Shown: piece after piece, positions 16,576-24,440 of the stretch
How positions within the stretch are numbered: position 1 is the first letter of the stretch
Layout of the letters: each line of letters begins with the position of its first letter
Assembly: GCA_963675055.2 (NCBI GenBank)
Contig: CAXXJE010000001.1
Span: forward strand, 620,001-684,000
DNA: 64,000 nt
Direction: 5' to 3'
Source: PGYT01 sp963675055
GTDB lineage: Bacteria > Bacteroidota > Ignavibacteria > Ignavibacteriales > Melioribacteraceae
Translations under genes and position numbers: made by a program
Notes under the pieces: generated by a model
Seen by the model: only the letters and a program-made list of their open reading frames with translations
Told to the model about the DNA's origin: nothing
Database searches by the model: none

Positions 16576-17676
16576 ATGACTGAAGAAGATAAAACATATA
16601 AGCCCGACTGGGCACCGGAAAATGCGGGTGACGAATTCGCAGTGCGAGTTGTGAAAGCATCGGAAAGATCCGGCAGTCCCGCTAATAACAACAAGCGAAA
16701 AGATTATTCCACTTCTGAACTTGTTGAAGGAGTAATTGCCAACGACAGGGTTATGCTTGCAAAAACTATCACTCTGATTGAGAGCAATGCCAGAGCACAC
16801 TTTGAGAAAGCACAGGAAGTGGTTCAGGAACTCCTTCCGCACTCAGGAAATTCAATTCGAATAGGGATTTCAGGTGTGCCTGGCGCGGGTAAAAGCACTC
16901 TTATTGAGGCGCTTGGAATGTACCTTTTAGAAAAAGGCCACAAAGTAGCCGTTCTAACAATTGATCCGAGCAGCGCACTTACCAAAGGAAGTATTCTCGG
17001 TGATAAAACGAGGATGGAAAAACTTTCACGGGCAAGCAACTGCTTTATACGTCCATCCCCTTCCGGAGGTACACTCGGCGGAGTAACGAGAAAAAGTCGC
17101 GAGACTATAATAGCATGTGAAGCTGCTGGTTACGATGTTATACTCGTTGAGACAGTGGGAGTAGGGCAGAGCGAAATAACAGTAAGGTCGATGGTTGACT
17201 TTTTCCTTCTCGTAATGATTGCAGGTGCAGGTGATGAACTTCAGGGTATCAAGAAAGGAGTTGTGGAAATCTGCGACACGCTTTTCGTAAACAAAGCTGA
17301 CGGTGAAAACGAGCAGAAAGCTAACAGATCCCGTTCCGAATATGCAAATGCTCTGCATTATCTTAAACCGGTTACGGAAGGATGGCGAACAAATGCATTT
17401 ACCTGCTCGGCACTTACGGGCAATGGAATTGATGAACTATGGAATGTAGTTGAAAAATTTGAGGAAGTAACAAAGTCTTCCGGAGTATTCGAAAACCGGA
17501 GGAGAAATCAAAAAATCGAATGGGTATTCAGAATGATCGAAGATGACCTTAAGGACAGGTTTTACAATCATCCGCAAATACAGAAAAATCTGCCTGAGAT
17601 TAAGGATGAAATCCTAAACGGCAGAATACTTCCGACTGCCGCAGCAGAAAAATTATTGAAAATCTTCGGTTCATAA
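16576..17676 (+). CDS. meaB: Methylmalonyl-CoA mutase-associated GTPase MeaB
   Basis: A 366-residue G3E-family GTPase that loads and protects the B12 cofactor of the mutase. Residues 100-108 are the Walker A loop G-V-P-G-A-G-K-S-T. The switch segments DPSSALTKGSILGDKTRM, RPSPSGGTLGGVTRKSRE, ETVGVGQSE and NKADGENE follow in the usual order. The N-terminus has about 48 residues before the conserved ELVEGVIANDR, somewhat longer than many relatives, and the ATG has no clear ribosome-binding site, so the start is uncertain. It is separated from mutAB by purL (opposite strand) and the GNAT-VOC gene. Confidence 0.93.
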   Translation: MTEEDKTYKPDWAPENAGDEFAVRVVKASERSGSPANNNKRKDYSTSELVEGVIANDRVMLAKTITLIESNARAHFEKAQEVVQELLPHSGNSIRIGISGVPGAGKSTLIEALGMYLLEKGHKVAVLTIDPSSALTKGSILGDKTRMEKLSRASNCFIRPSPSGGTLGGVTRKSRETIIACEAAGYDVILVETVGVGQSEITVRSMVDFFLLVMIAGAGDELQGIKKGVVEICDTLFVNKADGENEQKANRSRSEYANALHYLKPVTEGWRTNAFTCSALTGNGIDELWNVVEKFEEVTKSSGVFENRRRNQKIEWVFRMIEDDLKDRFYNHPQIQKNLPEIKDEILNGRILPTAAAEKLLKIFGS

Positions 17677-17680
17677 CCGC

Positions 17681-17698
17681 TTTTACCTCAGGGTAAAA
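17681..17698 (+). terminator. Possible terminator after meaB
   Basis: TTTTACC (17681-17687) and GGTAAAA (17692-17698) form a 7-bp stem with a TCAG loop, five bases after the meaB stop. The stem is AT-rich and the following tract (ATATTTCATT) is only partly T-rich, so it is a weak terminator at best. Confidence 0.4.
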
Positions 17699-17780
17699 AT
17701 ATTTCATTATGTCTTAACAGCGACTAATAAAATAATATTTTATTTTCGACAATTAATTTTCAAGAATATTAGGTAATAAT

Positions 17781-20700
17781 ATGGATTTAAAAAAATCACT
17801 CGGCTTTTCGCCGGACGGTAAAACACAGAACAAGTATAAAAGACATATTCAATATATCAACCTGAAGCTGGCTTCACTCGGTCAGCCGTATTTCAATAAA
17901 AAAGGTGAGAGTAAATTCCTTGATCTCGCTCATGATCTGATAAAAAATCACAAGGAAAAGAACAGGCTTCTTTCAAATTATCTGTGTCCTTCGGATCAGA
18001 GAATTCAGGATTTTCTCGACTCTTTTCTGGCTGAGTTTAAGGAGAAATTGAATATAAGGCTTCCCTCGAACACTTTCGTGCTCGACAGTCACGGTATAGC
18101 TCGTGTACTCTCGCTTCCGCCGGATAAAGACGAATTCGTATCGGACATTGTTAAATCTTACAGACTTAAGCAGGGTATACTGCATAATCCGAAGAATGAC
18201 AGACGAACGACAAAAGGTGTTTTTCACATAGCTGAAGGCGGATTACCGATACCGGACGACAAAAAATCCGTCCCAAAAAAGGTGTTCGCAAATCTGTTAA
18301 TGGCAGCAATGCAGCCTCCGCACGAACTTATGCAGCTTCCATATACTTCATCGATGGAGAAGAGTGCCGAGTTGTTTGTAACACTGTTGCTTCGTCCTAA
18401 AGTCAGCCCGGAAGTAAAAGGCGTAAGCCCGGAGAAGTCGATGGAAATACGATTCTTCGCGCCGGGTAATCTTGTTAGTAACCTGGATTTCATTGAGTCT
18501 ATATTCGGTAATGCCGGTGATCCGTATTTACCGGAGAACGACGCCGGACTGGATATTGAAAACTGGTCGGGACATACAGGCTGTGTAATTCTCGCACCGC
18601 ATCTTATTAGATTCACGAAAAAGGAACTTGGACTCCCGAATGTTGAAAACGCAACAGACCGTCAGAAACGCGACGGAATGTGCTGGGAAAATGAAGACGA
18701 TATTTACAATGACGGGCAGGCATTTAAGTTAACTGCACGAACTGATGAGGGAGTTATTGTAACTATTATAGCCGATAACTATTTCGGTTACTCCAAGAAG
18801 GAAGTTAAAACTCAGATTAGCTACGCGGCAAATTTACTCGGAAATGTTGAAGAAGAACACTCCGGAGGAGCTATCGCCTTTCCGAGTTATAACCTTGGCG
18901 ATGATTTCCATGATGACAATCAGGTACGGAAGGATAATCATACATTTGAAGACAACTTAAAAATGTATTCTGATTTTATGAAAGTCCAACCGGAAGGATA
19001 TGCATTCGACAGCAATTTTGAGGACATTGTTTATATCCCCGAGGATTCCAGGTTCAATCTGGTTGATCAAAATATTAAATGGACAAAGGACGGCGAGGAG
19101 CAATCGATTAAGTTGAATCCGGCGAATACATATATTTATCCAGCCGGTTACAAAGTTAGAATGGAGAAGAATCCATTTATTCCTTCATGGCGATTGATCG
19201 GCACAGTTGCGGAAGGCACCTTTTGCCACAAACCTTCAACAGTATCAGGCGGTGGCAAGTCCGAGATATCCAAGTCAATTACCGACGCGATACTTTACGG
19301 TCCTTTTTTCATCGCTGATTATGAAAACAATTTCAAAGTTGTAGATGAAATTATCGAACGAGATTACAGCGACAGATACAAGGACAGGGATAAGGAGCCG
19401 GGTTCCAGTCGGGCAATACTTAGTCCTGAAAGGTCACTTGGCTCGGTTATAAAACTCTTAACTCCATCAGCCAAATACACTGATGAATTCAACAAATGGC
19501 TGGAGTCGATTCCGCATTACATCAAAGGTCTAATATACATTATCAAGCGTTTTTATAAACCGGAATGGGGCAATAACTGGCGTGAATTTTTCACCGTGGA
19601 TATTATCGACGGAAGAGCCGGCAACGAATTAAAGTTCAGTAACAGGAAACTTGTTGCGAGTTACCTGCGTGTCGGTTTGTTCAATGACAATACCTGGCGT
19701 ACATATAAACTCCGCCAGGACTTTTCAGCATCCGACAAGCTGCAGCTTGAAGATGATATAACCGCTTCGATTGTGCTCCCTGCCAATCAAATCGAATATC
19801 TATGCGAAGACTATGATAATCCGAGCGTAAAGTTCACCGATAATTGCGAGTACAGATTCTTCCAGCGACCTGACGAGGCAATTAATCGTGGATACGACAA
19901 ACAAGCTGAAGCGGACCTCGCAACTCCTAATACATTTATATCGAACTTCGAGGCACTCACACCGGAAGATGCGGATAAGATCATCAGCGATGCCATTGAA
20001 TTTGACAAGTACACATATCCGATCAAGAGACTTATTGAAGATGTCTCGAAGGACAGGGACTGCGCTTATTTCGTATCATCCTCGCACCCGAGAATGGTAG
20101 GCGGAGCGCCTTCCAAGAATATGAGATATCTTCAGAACCGGCCGGATATTGTTAATCCGCGAAGCCGATATCTTGCGGAAACAGGTACACGTTTGTACAG
20201 AAAAATTCCCATGGATAAACCGGTTCTTCTCCCTGTCAATGCCGTACTTCCGGGACGCAGAAACAATCCGCCGGAAAAAGGTATTCGTCCGCTTGCCGTT
20301 TACGGACCAATACATTACCAGGAATTGCCGGAGCTTTTCATGGACTTTATCTGCAGCTTAACCGGCAAATCACCTTCAACTACCGGAGCCGGAAGCGAAG
20401 GCGCATTAACCAAAGCACCGTTTAATGCTTTGAGTCCGGTAACAGATTTGAATAATGCACTCGTATCATTTATTCTTACCGGCTATGATGCATTCTCAAC
20501 AGCGGCCGGACACATCGGGCCGAAGTACAAAGTTGACCATGATATCAGTCTGCTCATACCTGAAATATGGGGCAGATTAAAAACCGAAGAACGCAAACCC
20601 GCATTCATGATGGAACATGGTTATCTTGAAAAGGTTGAGGACTTTGAACATGAAGGCAAAACAGTACTTGCAAGCAGACTCGGTTACAGAATCACTCAAA

Positions 20701-21230
20701 AGTTCGTAAGAGTATTCTTCGCAAGAGTGTTTGAGAATCCGGATACGGTTATAAACGATGATATGCTTAAACCGGAGATACAGGACATGGAATGCTTCGT
20801 GGACGGTGTAAACAACATAACCGAAGCACAGAAAAATGTTGCACAGAGATATTTCAACGACGGAAGCGTTGAAGCTGCTTGTCCGCCTATTAAGGCTCTG
20901 CTCCATATAATGGTAAACGGAGAATACAACGGTAAGGCTATTGACGATCCGGAAATCAGGAACCTGTTCACGAGGGAATACCTTCTTGAAAGCGACTGGT
21001 ACCGTGACCGGCTTGTCAACAAACAGCTTAACGACATATCGCTTTACCAGCGTCATAAGAAGTACCTGAAGAACTATCTGAGCAGCTCAATTAATTTATC
21101 CGATGCGGATAAAAAGATTATTCAAGCGAAGCTCAATAAAGTTGAGAAAGATTTGGGTCATGTTAAATCCGCAGACTACCTCAGAAGTCTTAAAGGTACA
21201 ATCGGACTCGACTCGTTAAATAAAGAATAG
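17781..21230 (+). CDS. Probable pyrophosphate-type phosphoenolpyruvate carboxykinase
   Basis: A 1149-residue cytoplasmic protein with no signal or membrane segments. Its length, a P-loop-like G490-G-G-K-S-E495 and the run NYFGYSKKEVKTQIS, then EEEHSGGAIAFPSY, fit what I recall of the large (about 130 kDa) PPi-dependent PEP carboxykinases of Propionibacterium and Entamoeba, which convert oxaloacetate + PPi to PEP + CO2 + Pi or the reverse. The ATP- and GTP-type enzymes are about half this size. The setting next to mutase genes supports a role in C3-C4 interconversion during propionate-type metabolism. In databases such proteins are often just hypothetical. The identification is by family recall, not by search. 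A good terminator follows. Confidence 0.6.
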   Translation: MDLKKSLGFSPDGKTQNKYKRHIQYINLKLASLGQPYFNKKGESKFLDLAHDLIKNHKEKNRLLSNYLCPSDQRIQDFLDSFLAEFKEKLNIRLPSNTFVLDSHGIARVLSLPPDKDEFVSDIVKSYRLKQGILHNPKNDRRTTKGVFHIAEGGLPIPDDKKSVPKKVFANLLMAAMQPPHELMQLPYTSSMEKSAELFVTLLLRPKVSPEVKGVSPEKSMEIRFFAPGNLVSNLDFIESIFGNAGDPYLPENDAGLDIENWSGHTGCVILAPHLIRFTKKELGLPNVENATDRQKRDGMCWENEDDIYNDGQAFKLTARTDEGVIVTIIADNYFGYSKKEVKTQISYAANLLGNVEEEHSGGAIAFPSYNLGDDFHDDNQVRKDNHTFEDNLKMYSDFMKVQPEGYAFDSNFEDIVYIPEDSRFNLVDQNIKWTKDGEEQSIKLNPANTYIYPAGYKVRMEKNPFIPSWRLIGTVAEGTFCHKPSTVSGGGKSEISKSITDAILYGPFFIADYENNFKVVDEIIERDYSDRYKDRDKEPGSSRAILSPERSLGSVIKLLTPSAKYTDEFNKWLESIPHYIKGLIYIIKRFYKPEWGNNWREFFTVDIIDGRAGNELKFSNRKLVASYLRVGLFNDNTWRTYKLRQDFSASDKLQLEDDITASIVLPANQIEYLCEDYDNPSVKFTDNCEYRFFQRPDEAINRGYDKQAEADLATPNTFISNFEALTPEDADKIISDAIEFDKYTYPIKRLIEDVSKDRDCAYFVSSSHPRMVGGAPSKNMRYLQNRPDIVNPRSRYLAETGTRLYRKIPMDKPVLLPVNAVLPGRRNNPPEKGIRPLAVYGPIHYQELPELFMDFICSLTGKSPSTTGAGSEGALTKAPFNALSPVTDLNNALVSFILTGYDAFSTAAGHIGPKYKVDHDISLLIPEIWGRLKTEERKPAFMMEHGYLEKVEDFEHEGKTVLASRLGYRITQKFVRVFFARVFENPDTVINDDMLKPEIQDMECFVDGVNNITEAQKNVAQRYFNDGSVEAACPPIKALLHIMVNGEYNGKAIDDPEIRNLFTREYLLESDWYRDRLVNKQLNDISLYQRHKKYLKNYLSSSINLSDADKKIIQAKLNKVEKDLGHVKSADYLRSLKGTIGLDSLNKE

Positions 21231-21245
21231 AAAATTACCATATAC

Positions 21246-21277
21246 AATCGGCCCGGTGAAATTTATCCGGGTCGATT
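21246..21277 (+). terminator. Rho-independent terminator after the PEPCK-like gene
   Basis: AATCGGCCCGG (21246-21256) pairs with CCGGGTCGATT (21267-21277) with one G-T wobble: an 11-bp, GC-rich stem with a 10-base loop, followed by TTCATTTCT. Position 16 bases after the stop codon supports it. Confidence 0.8.
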
Positions 21278-21373
21278 TTCATTTCTCTCATACCTATATT
21301 TCCTACAATTCGAAGCTGATTTTGAACTATTCCATCCCGAAATGTATTAATAGAATAAATGAGGGAGCAAATC

Positions 21374-21643
21374 ATGAACAAGAAGCAGAAAGCATCTCTA
21401 TACATTTCCCTATCGATTATAGTATTATCTTTTATAGCCTGGCAGTTATACGGTGGTGATATTTTCACTAAAACAGAAGTGCTGGTTGAAGTAAAAGACG
21501 AACTCTTCGGAACAACAAAAGAATGGAAAGATCAATTCGTTTGGGGACTGGATCTAACCGGGATCATATCTGCTGTCTCAGTGATTATCGGCGGAGTTTT
21601 AATATTCCTGTTCAGAACAAAGAAAAATCAGGTCGAGCAATGA
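21374..21643 (+). CDS. Small membrane protein of unknown function
   Basis: Start chosen at ATG 21374 because GAGGGAG precedes it; a start at 21359 would place that site inside the gene. The 89-residue product has two predicted membrane helices: about residues 8-28 (LYISLSIIVLSFIAWQLYG) and 55-80 (GIISAVSVIIGGVLIFLF). Between them is a charged loop (EVLVEVKDELFGTTKEWKDQ), and a basic tail (RTKKNQ) ends the protein. No family recognised. Its last 16 bases overlap the convergent CDF-like gene. Confidence 0.65.
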   Translation: MNKKQKASLYISLSIIVLSFIAWQLYGGDIFTKTEVLVEVKDELFGTTKEWKDQFVWGLDLTGIISAVSVIIGGVLIFLFRTKKNQVEQ

Positions 21644-22266
21644 TCATCGCAGCAGCAGGATAAATTATTACTTCTCGCTTTTTCGAATGCCTCACGACCT
21701 TCCTTAAATGCGTAATAAGCTATTCCAAGTGAACCGAGAACATCTATGTACCCTATTCGGAAAATCTCGTAAAGACCGCTGGAGATTAAAAGAATTATCG
21801 AAAGATAGAAACAGGTTTTTGTACAATTTGCATCGGCAACAATTGCATCTGAATTAAGCTCTTTACCGACCTTCAGCTTCGCATTCATCAGGAAGTACAT
21901 TGTGAGGAGTGAAATGAAAGAAACTATAATTCCAACAAGTGTAGTTTCAGGCTGTACATCATTTATTATATTAAGAACTGAACCGGCTACTAAACCTGCT
22001 GTTAACATGTAAAATGCAGTTCCCGTGATCCTGAGTGCAGTTCTTTCAAATGAATCACGGGAAGTGACATCCGAACTTTTCATTCGCCAAATCATGTGTG
22101 CAATGCCAAGTCCGGATATCACCTCTACAAAACTATCCGCGCCGAATCCGAAAAGGGCAAGTGTTTCATCCTGCATTCCGAAAAATATCGAAATCACACC
22201 TTCAATAACATTATAGCCTACCGTAAACAGACTAAGGTAAAAAGCTTTTTTCAGAAGTTTATTCAT
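21628..22266 (-). CDS. CDF-like cation transporter membrane protein with Cys-rich tail
   Basis: A 212-residue membrane protein with about five or six helices. The N-terminal half (EGVISIFFGMQDETLALFGFGADSFVEVISG) resembles the transmembrane part of cation diffusion facilitators, with Asp in helix two as in metal-binding sites. There is no C-terminal cytoplasmic CDF domain; instead the protein ends in a cysteine-rich tail (C-C-C-D-D-H-C). It is the third gene of the ars unit, 23 bases after arsM, so it may export or sense arsenic or another thiophilic ion. Its transport substrate is not known. Confidence 0.65.
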   Translation of the reverse strand: MNKLLKKAFYLSLFTVGYNVIEGVISIFFGMQDETLALFGFGADSFVEVISGLGIAHMIWRMKSSDVTSRDSFERTALRITGTAFYMLTAGLVAGSVLNIINDVQPETTLVGIIVSFISLLTMYFLMNAKLKVGKELNSDAIVADANCTKTCFYLSIILLISSGLYEIFRIGYIDVLGSLGIAYYAFKEGREAFEKARSNNLSCCCDDHCST

Positions 22267-22289
22267 ACCTGTGAAATCTTTTATATTTC

Positions 22290-23090
22290 CTATTTGTCGG
22301 CAACAACCGTGATACTGAAAATTCCGAAATCACTTTTGTTGAAACTCTTTATATCATCGGATATAAGATACTCTTTTAATAATTCATCCGGTAGTTGAAC
22401 TTCATTCGAAGTTTCAATACGAATATTCGAGTAACCGACTGATTTAATTATTTCAATGTACTCATCTTCCTGCAGAGCACCCGAAACACAACCGGCATAT
22501 GCTTCAGCAGATTCTTTTAATTCAGTCGGCAACTCACCTTTAAGTACAATATCGGAAATACAAAAGTGACCGCCGGGTTTAAGAATTCTTATAATTTCAG
22601 AAAACGCCTTCTGCTTGTCGGGTACGAGGTTCAACACACAATTGCTGATTACGATATCTGCTGTATTGTCTTCCAGAGGGATTGCTTCAATTTCACCAAT
22701 TCTGAACTCAACATTTTCATCGTTCAGTTTGTTTTTATTTTCGTTAGCCTTAGCAAGCATATCCTCGGAAAAATCAATCCCGATTACTCGTCCGGAATCA
22801 CCAGTCAAAGCTCTTGCGACGAACACATCGTTACCGGCTCCTGATCCAAGGTCAACAACTGTATCCCCCTCACCAATTCCCGCGAATTCCGTCGGGACTC
22901 CGCAGCCAAGCTTCAGATCGGCATCTTCCATATATCCGCGCTGACTCTTATAATCCAAATCGAATGTTGTGTAGTCAACTTCCTTATTGTCACCACACCC
23001 GCACCCGCATCCCGATTTGATATCGGATGCAACAGCGATTTGCGAATATTTTTCCTTTACGACTTTTTTTATTTCTTCAGGACTGTTCAT
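22290..23090 (-). CDS. arsM: Arsenite S-adenosylmethionine methyltransferase
   Basis: Start set at ATG 23090, which directly follows AGGAGGAG. The 266-residue enzyme methylates As(III) with SAM. A Cys-rich patch (Cys28, 30, 32) precedes the Rossmann domain; the SAM loop is DLGSGAGNDVF (about 80-90), then IGIDFSEDML. Cys63, Cys151 (SNCVLNL) and Cys201 (YAGCVSG) fit the three catalytic cysteines; the 50-residue spacing of the last two is as in characterised ArsM. It follows arsR by 8 bases and is presumably controlled by it. Methylated arsenic products diffuse or are exported. Confidence 0.93.
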   Translation of the reverse strand: MNSPEEIKKVVKEKYSQIAVASDIKSGCGCGCGDNKEVDYTTFDLDYKSQRGYMEDADLKLGCGVPTEFAGIGEGDTVVDLGSGAGNDVFVARALTGDSGRVIGIDFSEDMLAKANENKNKLNDENVEFRIGEIEAIPLEDNTADIVISNCVLNLVPDKQKAFSEIIRILKPGGHFCISDIVLKGELPTELKESAEAYAGCVSGALQEDEYIEIIKSVGYSNIRIETSNEVQLPDELLKEYLISDDIKSFNKSDFGIFSITVVADK

Positions 23091-23098
23091 ATCTCCTC

Positions 23099-23416
23099 CT
23101 AACAACAATTTATTTTTGAAAAAAGATTATTAAACGCGGACTTTACCCGCTTCATCATTTTCGGCTCGATACAGTAACACATTTTCGGACCTTCAACTTC
23201 ACCGGAGATCAGACCTATATTCTGCAGTTCTTTCAAGTGTTGTGATACAGTTGACTGTGCAAGAGGCAGCATATCAACAATTTCACCGGTTATACAGACA
23301 TTTTTTTGATTCAACACATTTAATATTTTAATCCGCGCCGGATGAGAAAGCGCTTTAGCTAAACCGGCAAGTTCAACTTCATCCTTGTTAAATAATTCCT
23401 TTTTAGATTTTGGCAT
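23099..23416 (-). CDS. arsR: ArsR-family transcriptional repressor
   Basis: A 105-residue winged-helix repressor: LAKALSHPARIKILNVL, then the recognition helix QSTVSQHLKELQNIGLI and wing EGPKMCYCIEP. Metalloid contacts could be Cys41, Cys80/82 and the terminal Cys104-Cys105 pair; the classical ELCVCDL site is not present, so the sensing site differs from E. coli ArsR. It is first in the arsR-arsM-CDF-like unit. A GGCGGG ribosome-binding site and a perfect dyad lie immediately upstream, so autoregulation is very likely. Confidence 0.9.
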   Translation of the reverse strand: MPKSKKELFNKDEVELAGLAKALSHPARIKILNVLNQKNVCITGEIVDMLPLAQSTVSQHLKELQNIGLISGEVEGPKMCYCIEPKMMKRVKSAFNNLFSKINCC

Positions 23417-23425
23417 TTTCCCGCC

Positions 23426-23464
23426 TTTCCTTTATCGTATATCGCAATTATACGATAAAGGAAA
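23426..23464. promoter_or_regulatory. ArsR operator (perfect 15-bp dyad)
   Basis: TTTCCTTTATCGTAT (23426-23440) and ATACGATAAAGGAAA (23450-23464) are exact inverted repeats separated by 9 bases, starting 10 bases upstream of the arsR start codon. Such a long symmetric site next to an ArsR gene is almost certainly its operator. A divergent gene begins about 80 bases beyond, so the site might influence it too. Confidence 0.8.
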
Positions 23465-23546
23465 CTAAAATCAAACACCGCTCGAAATATTTTTTCTCGA
23501 TATAAGTTTTTAATTTATATTAGTCTGTAATTAATATGATATTTAA

Positions 23547-24440
23547 TTGTATAAATTCATCAGCAAATACCGTTGTTTATTCGCGAAATCCCGTATTCGT
23601 ATGCTTTGCATAACATTGCCAATCTTATATCAACTCTCATCACATTCCATGATGGCACAAAATATCGTGGACAGCACGAAAGTTAATACTGACCGGTTAC
23701 TCATAATCGGTGCTGTTTCAGTGACAGCATTAGCTGTGAGTTACGGATTACAGGATAATATCTGGTGGAAAGGAGATAAGAGCAGTTTCCATTTTAATTG
23801 GAATCAGGACTGGAAAGCAAGTCTCGGTTCAGACAAGTTCGGACATTTCTACTTCGCATATCTCGCGGCAAATATATACAGCCAGACTTTCGGATGGGCA
23901 GGATTAAACGAGAAGGATAAAAGACTTTACGGTGGACTATCGGCAATGGTTCACCAAACATTTACTGAAGTAAGAGACGGATTCTCCAAACAATACGGAT
24001 TCTCGTTCGGCGATTACGCGTTTAATATGCTTGGCGCTGCTATGCCTTTGCTGCAATATGAAATCCCATCACTCAATGCTCTTCGGTTTAAAATAAGCTA
24101 TTATCCTTCCAGGAGATTCAGGAACGGCTCAAACAGTTCTATAATAGATGATTACGAAAGCACCTATGACTGGATTTCAATTGACATCAACAAACTGCTG
24201 CCCGATAAACCGGCAGAATATTTTCCTGACTTTATAGATTTCACAGTTGGACATAGCGTAAAAAATCTTGACACCGATCCAAAACATGAATTCTTCATAG
24301 GACTCGACTGGGATATTGAGGCTCTGCCGGGCAGCTGTCCTTTACTCAAATTCCTGAAAAGAAACTTGAATCTATATCACTTCCCTTCACCCGTGGTAAA
24401 GGTTTATCCGAACATAGTCTGGTACGGATTAAAGTTCTGA
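23547..24440 (+). CDS. DUF2279-family predicted periplasmic protein
   Basis: A protein of up to 297 residues with an N-terminal signal sequence (ITLPILYQLSSHSMMAQ). The frame opens with TTG at 23547; an ATG at 23601 gives a shorter, more usual signal peptide, and neither has a clear ribosome-binding site. The DKFGHFYFAYLAANI segment and the later GFSFGDYAFNMLGAA match the YfiM/DUF2279 family of predicted periplasmic or outer-membrane-associated proteins of unknown function. The last 12 bases overlap the convergent glycosyltransferase-like gene. Confidence 0.75.
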   Translation: MYKFISKYRCLFAKSRIRMLCITLPILYQLSSHSMMAQNIVDSTKVNTDRLLIIGAVSVTALAVSYGLQDNIWWKGDKSSFHFNWNQDWKASLGSDKFGHFYFAYLAANIYSQTFGWAGLNEKDKRLYGGLSAMVHQTFTEVRDGFSKQYGFSFGDYAFNMLGAAMPLLQYEIPSLNALRFKISYYPSRRFRNGSNSSIIDDYESTYDWISIDINKLLPDKPAEYFPDFIDFTVGHSVKNLDTDPKHEFFIGLDWDIEALPGSCPLLKFLKRNLNLYHFPSPVVKVYPNIVWYGLKF

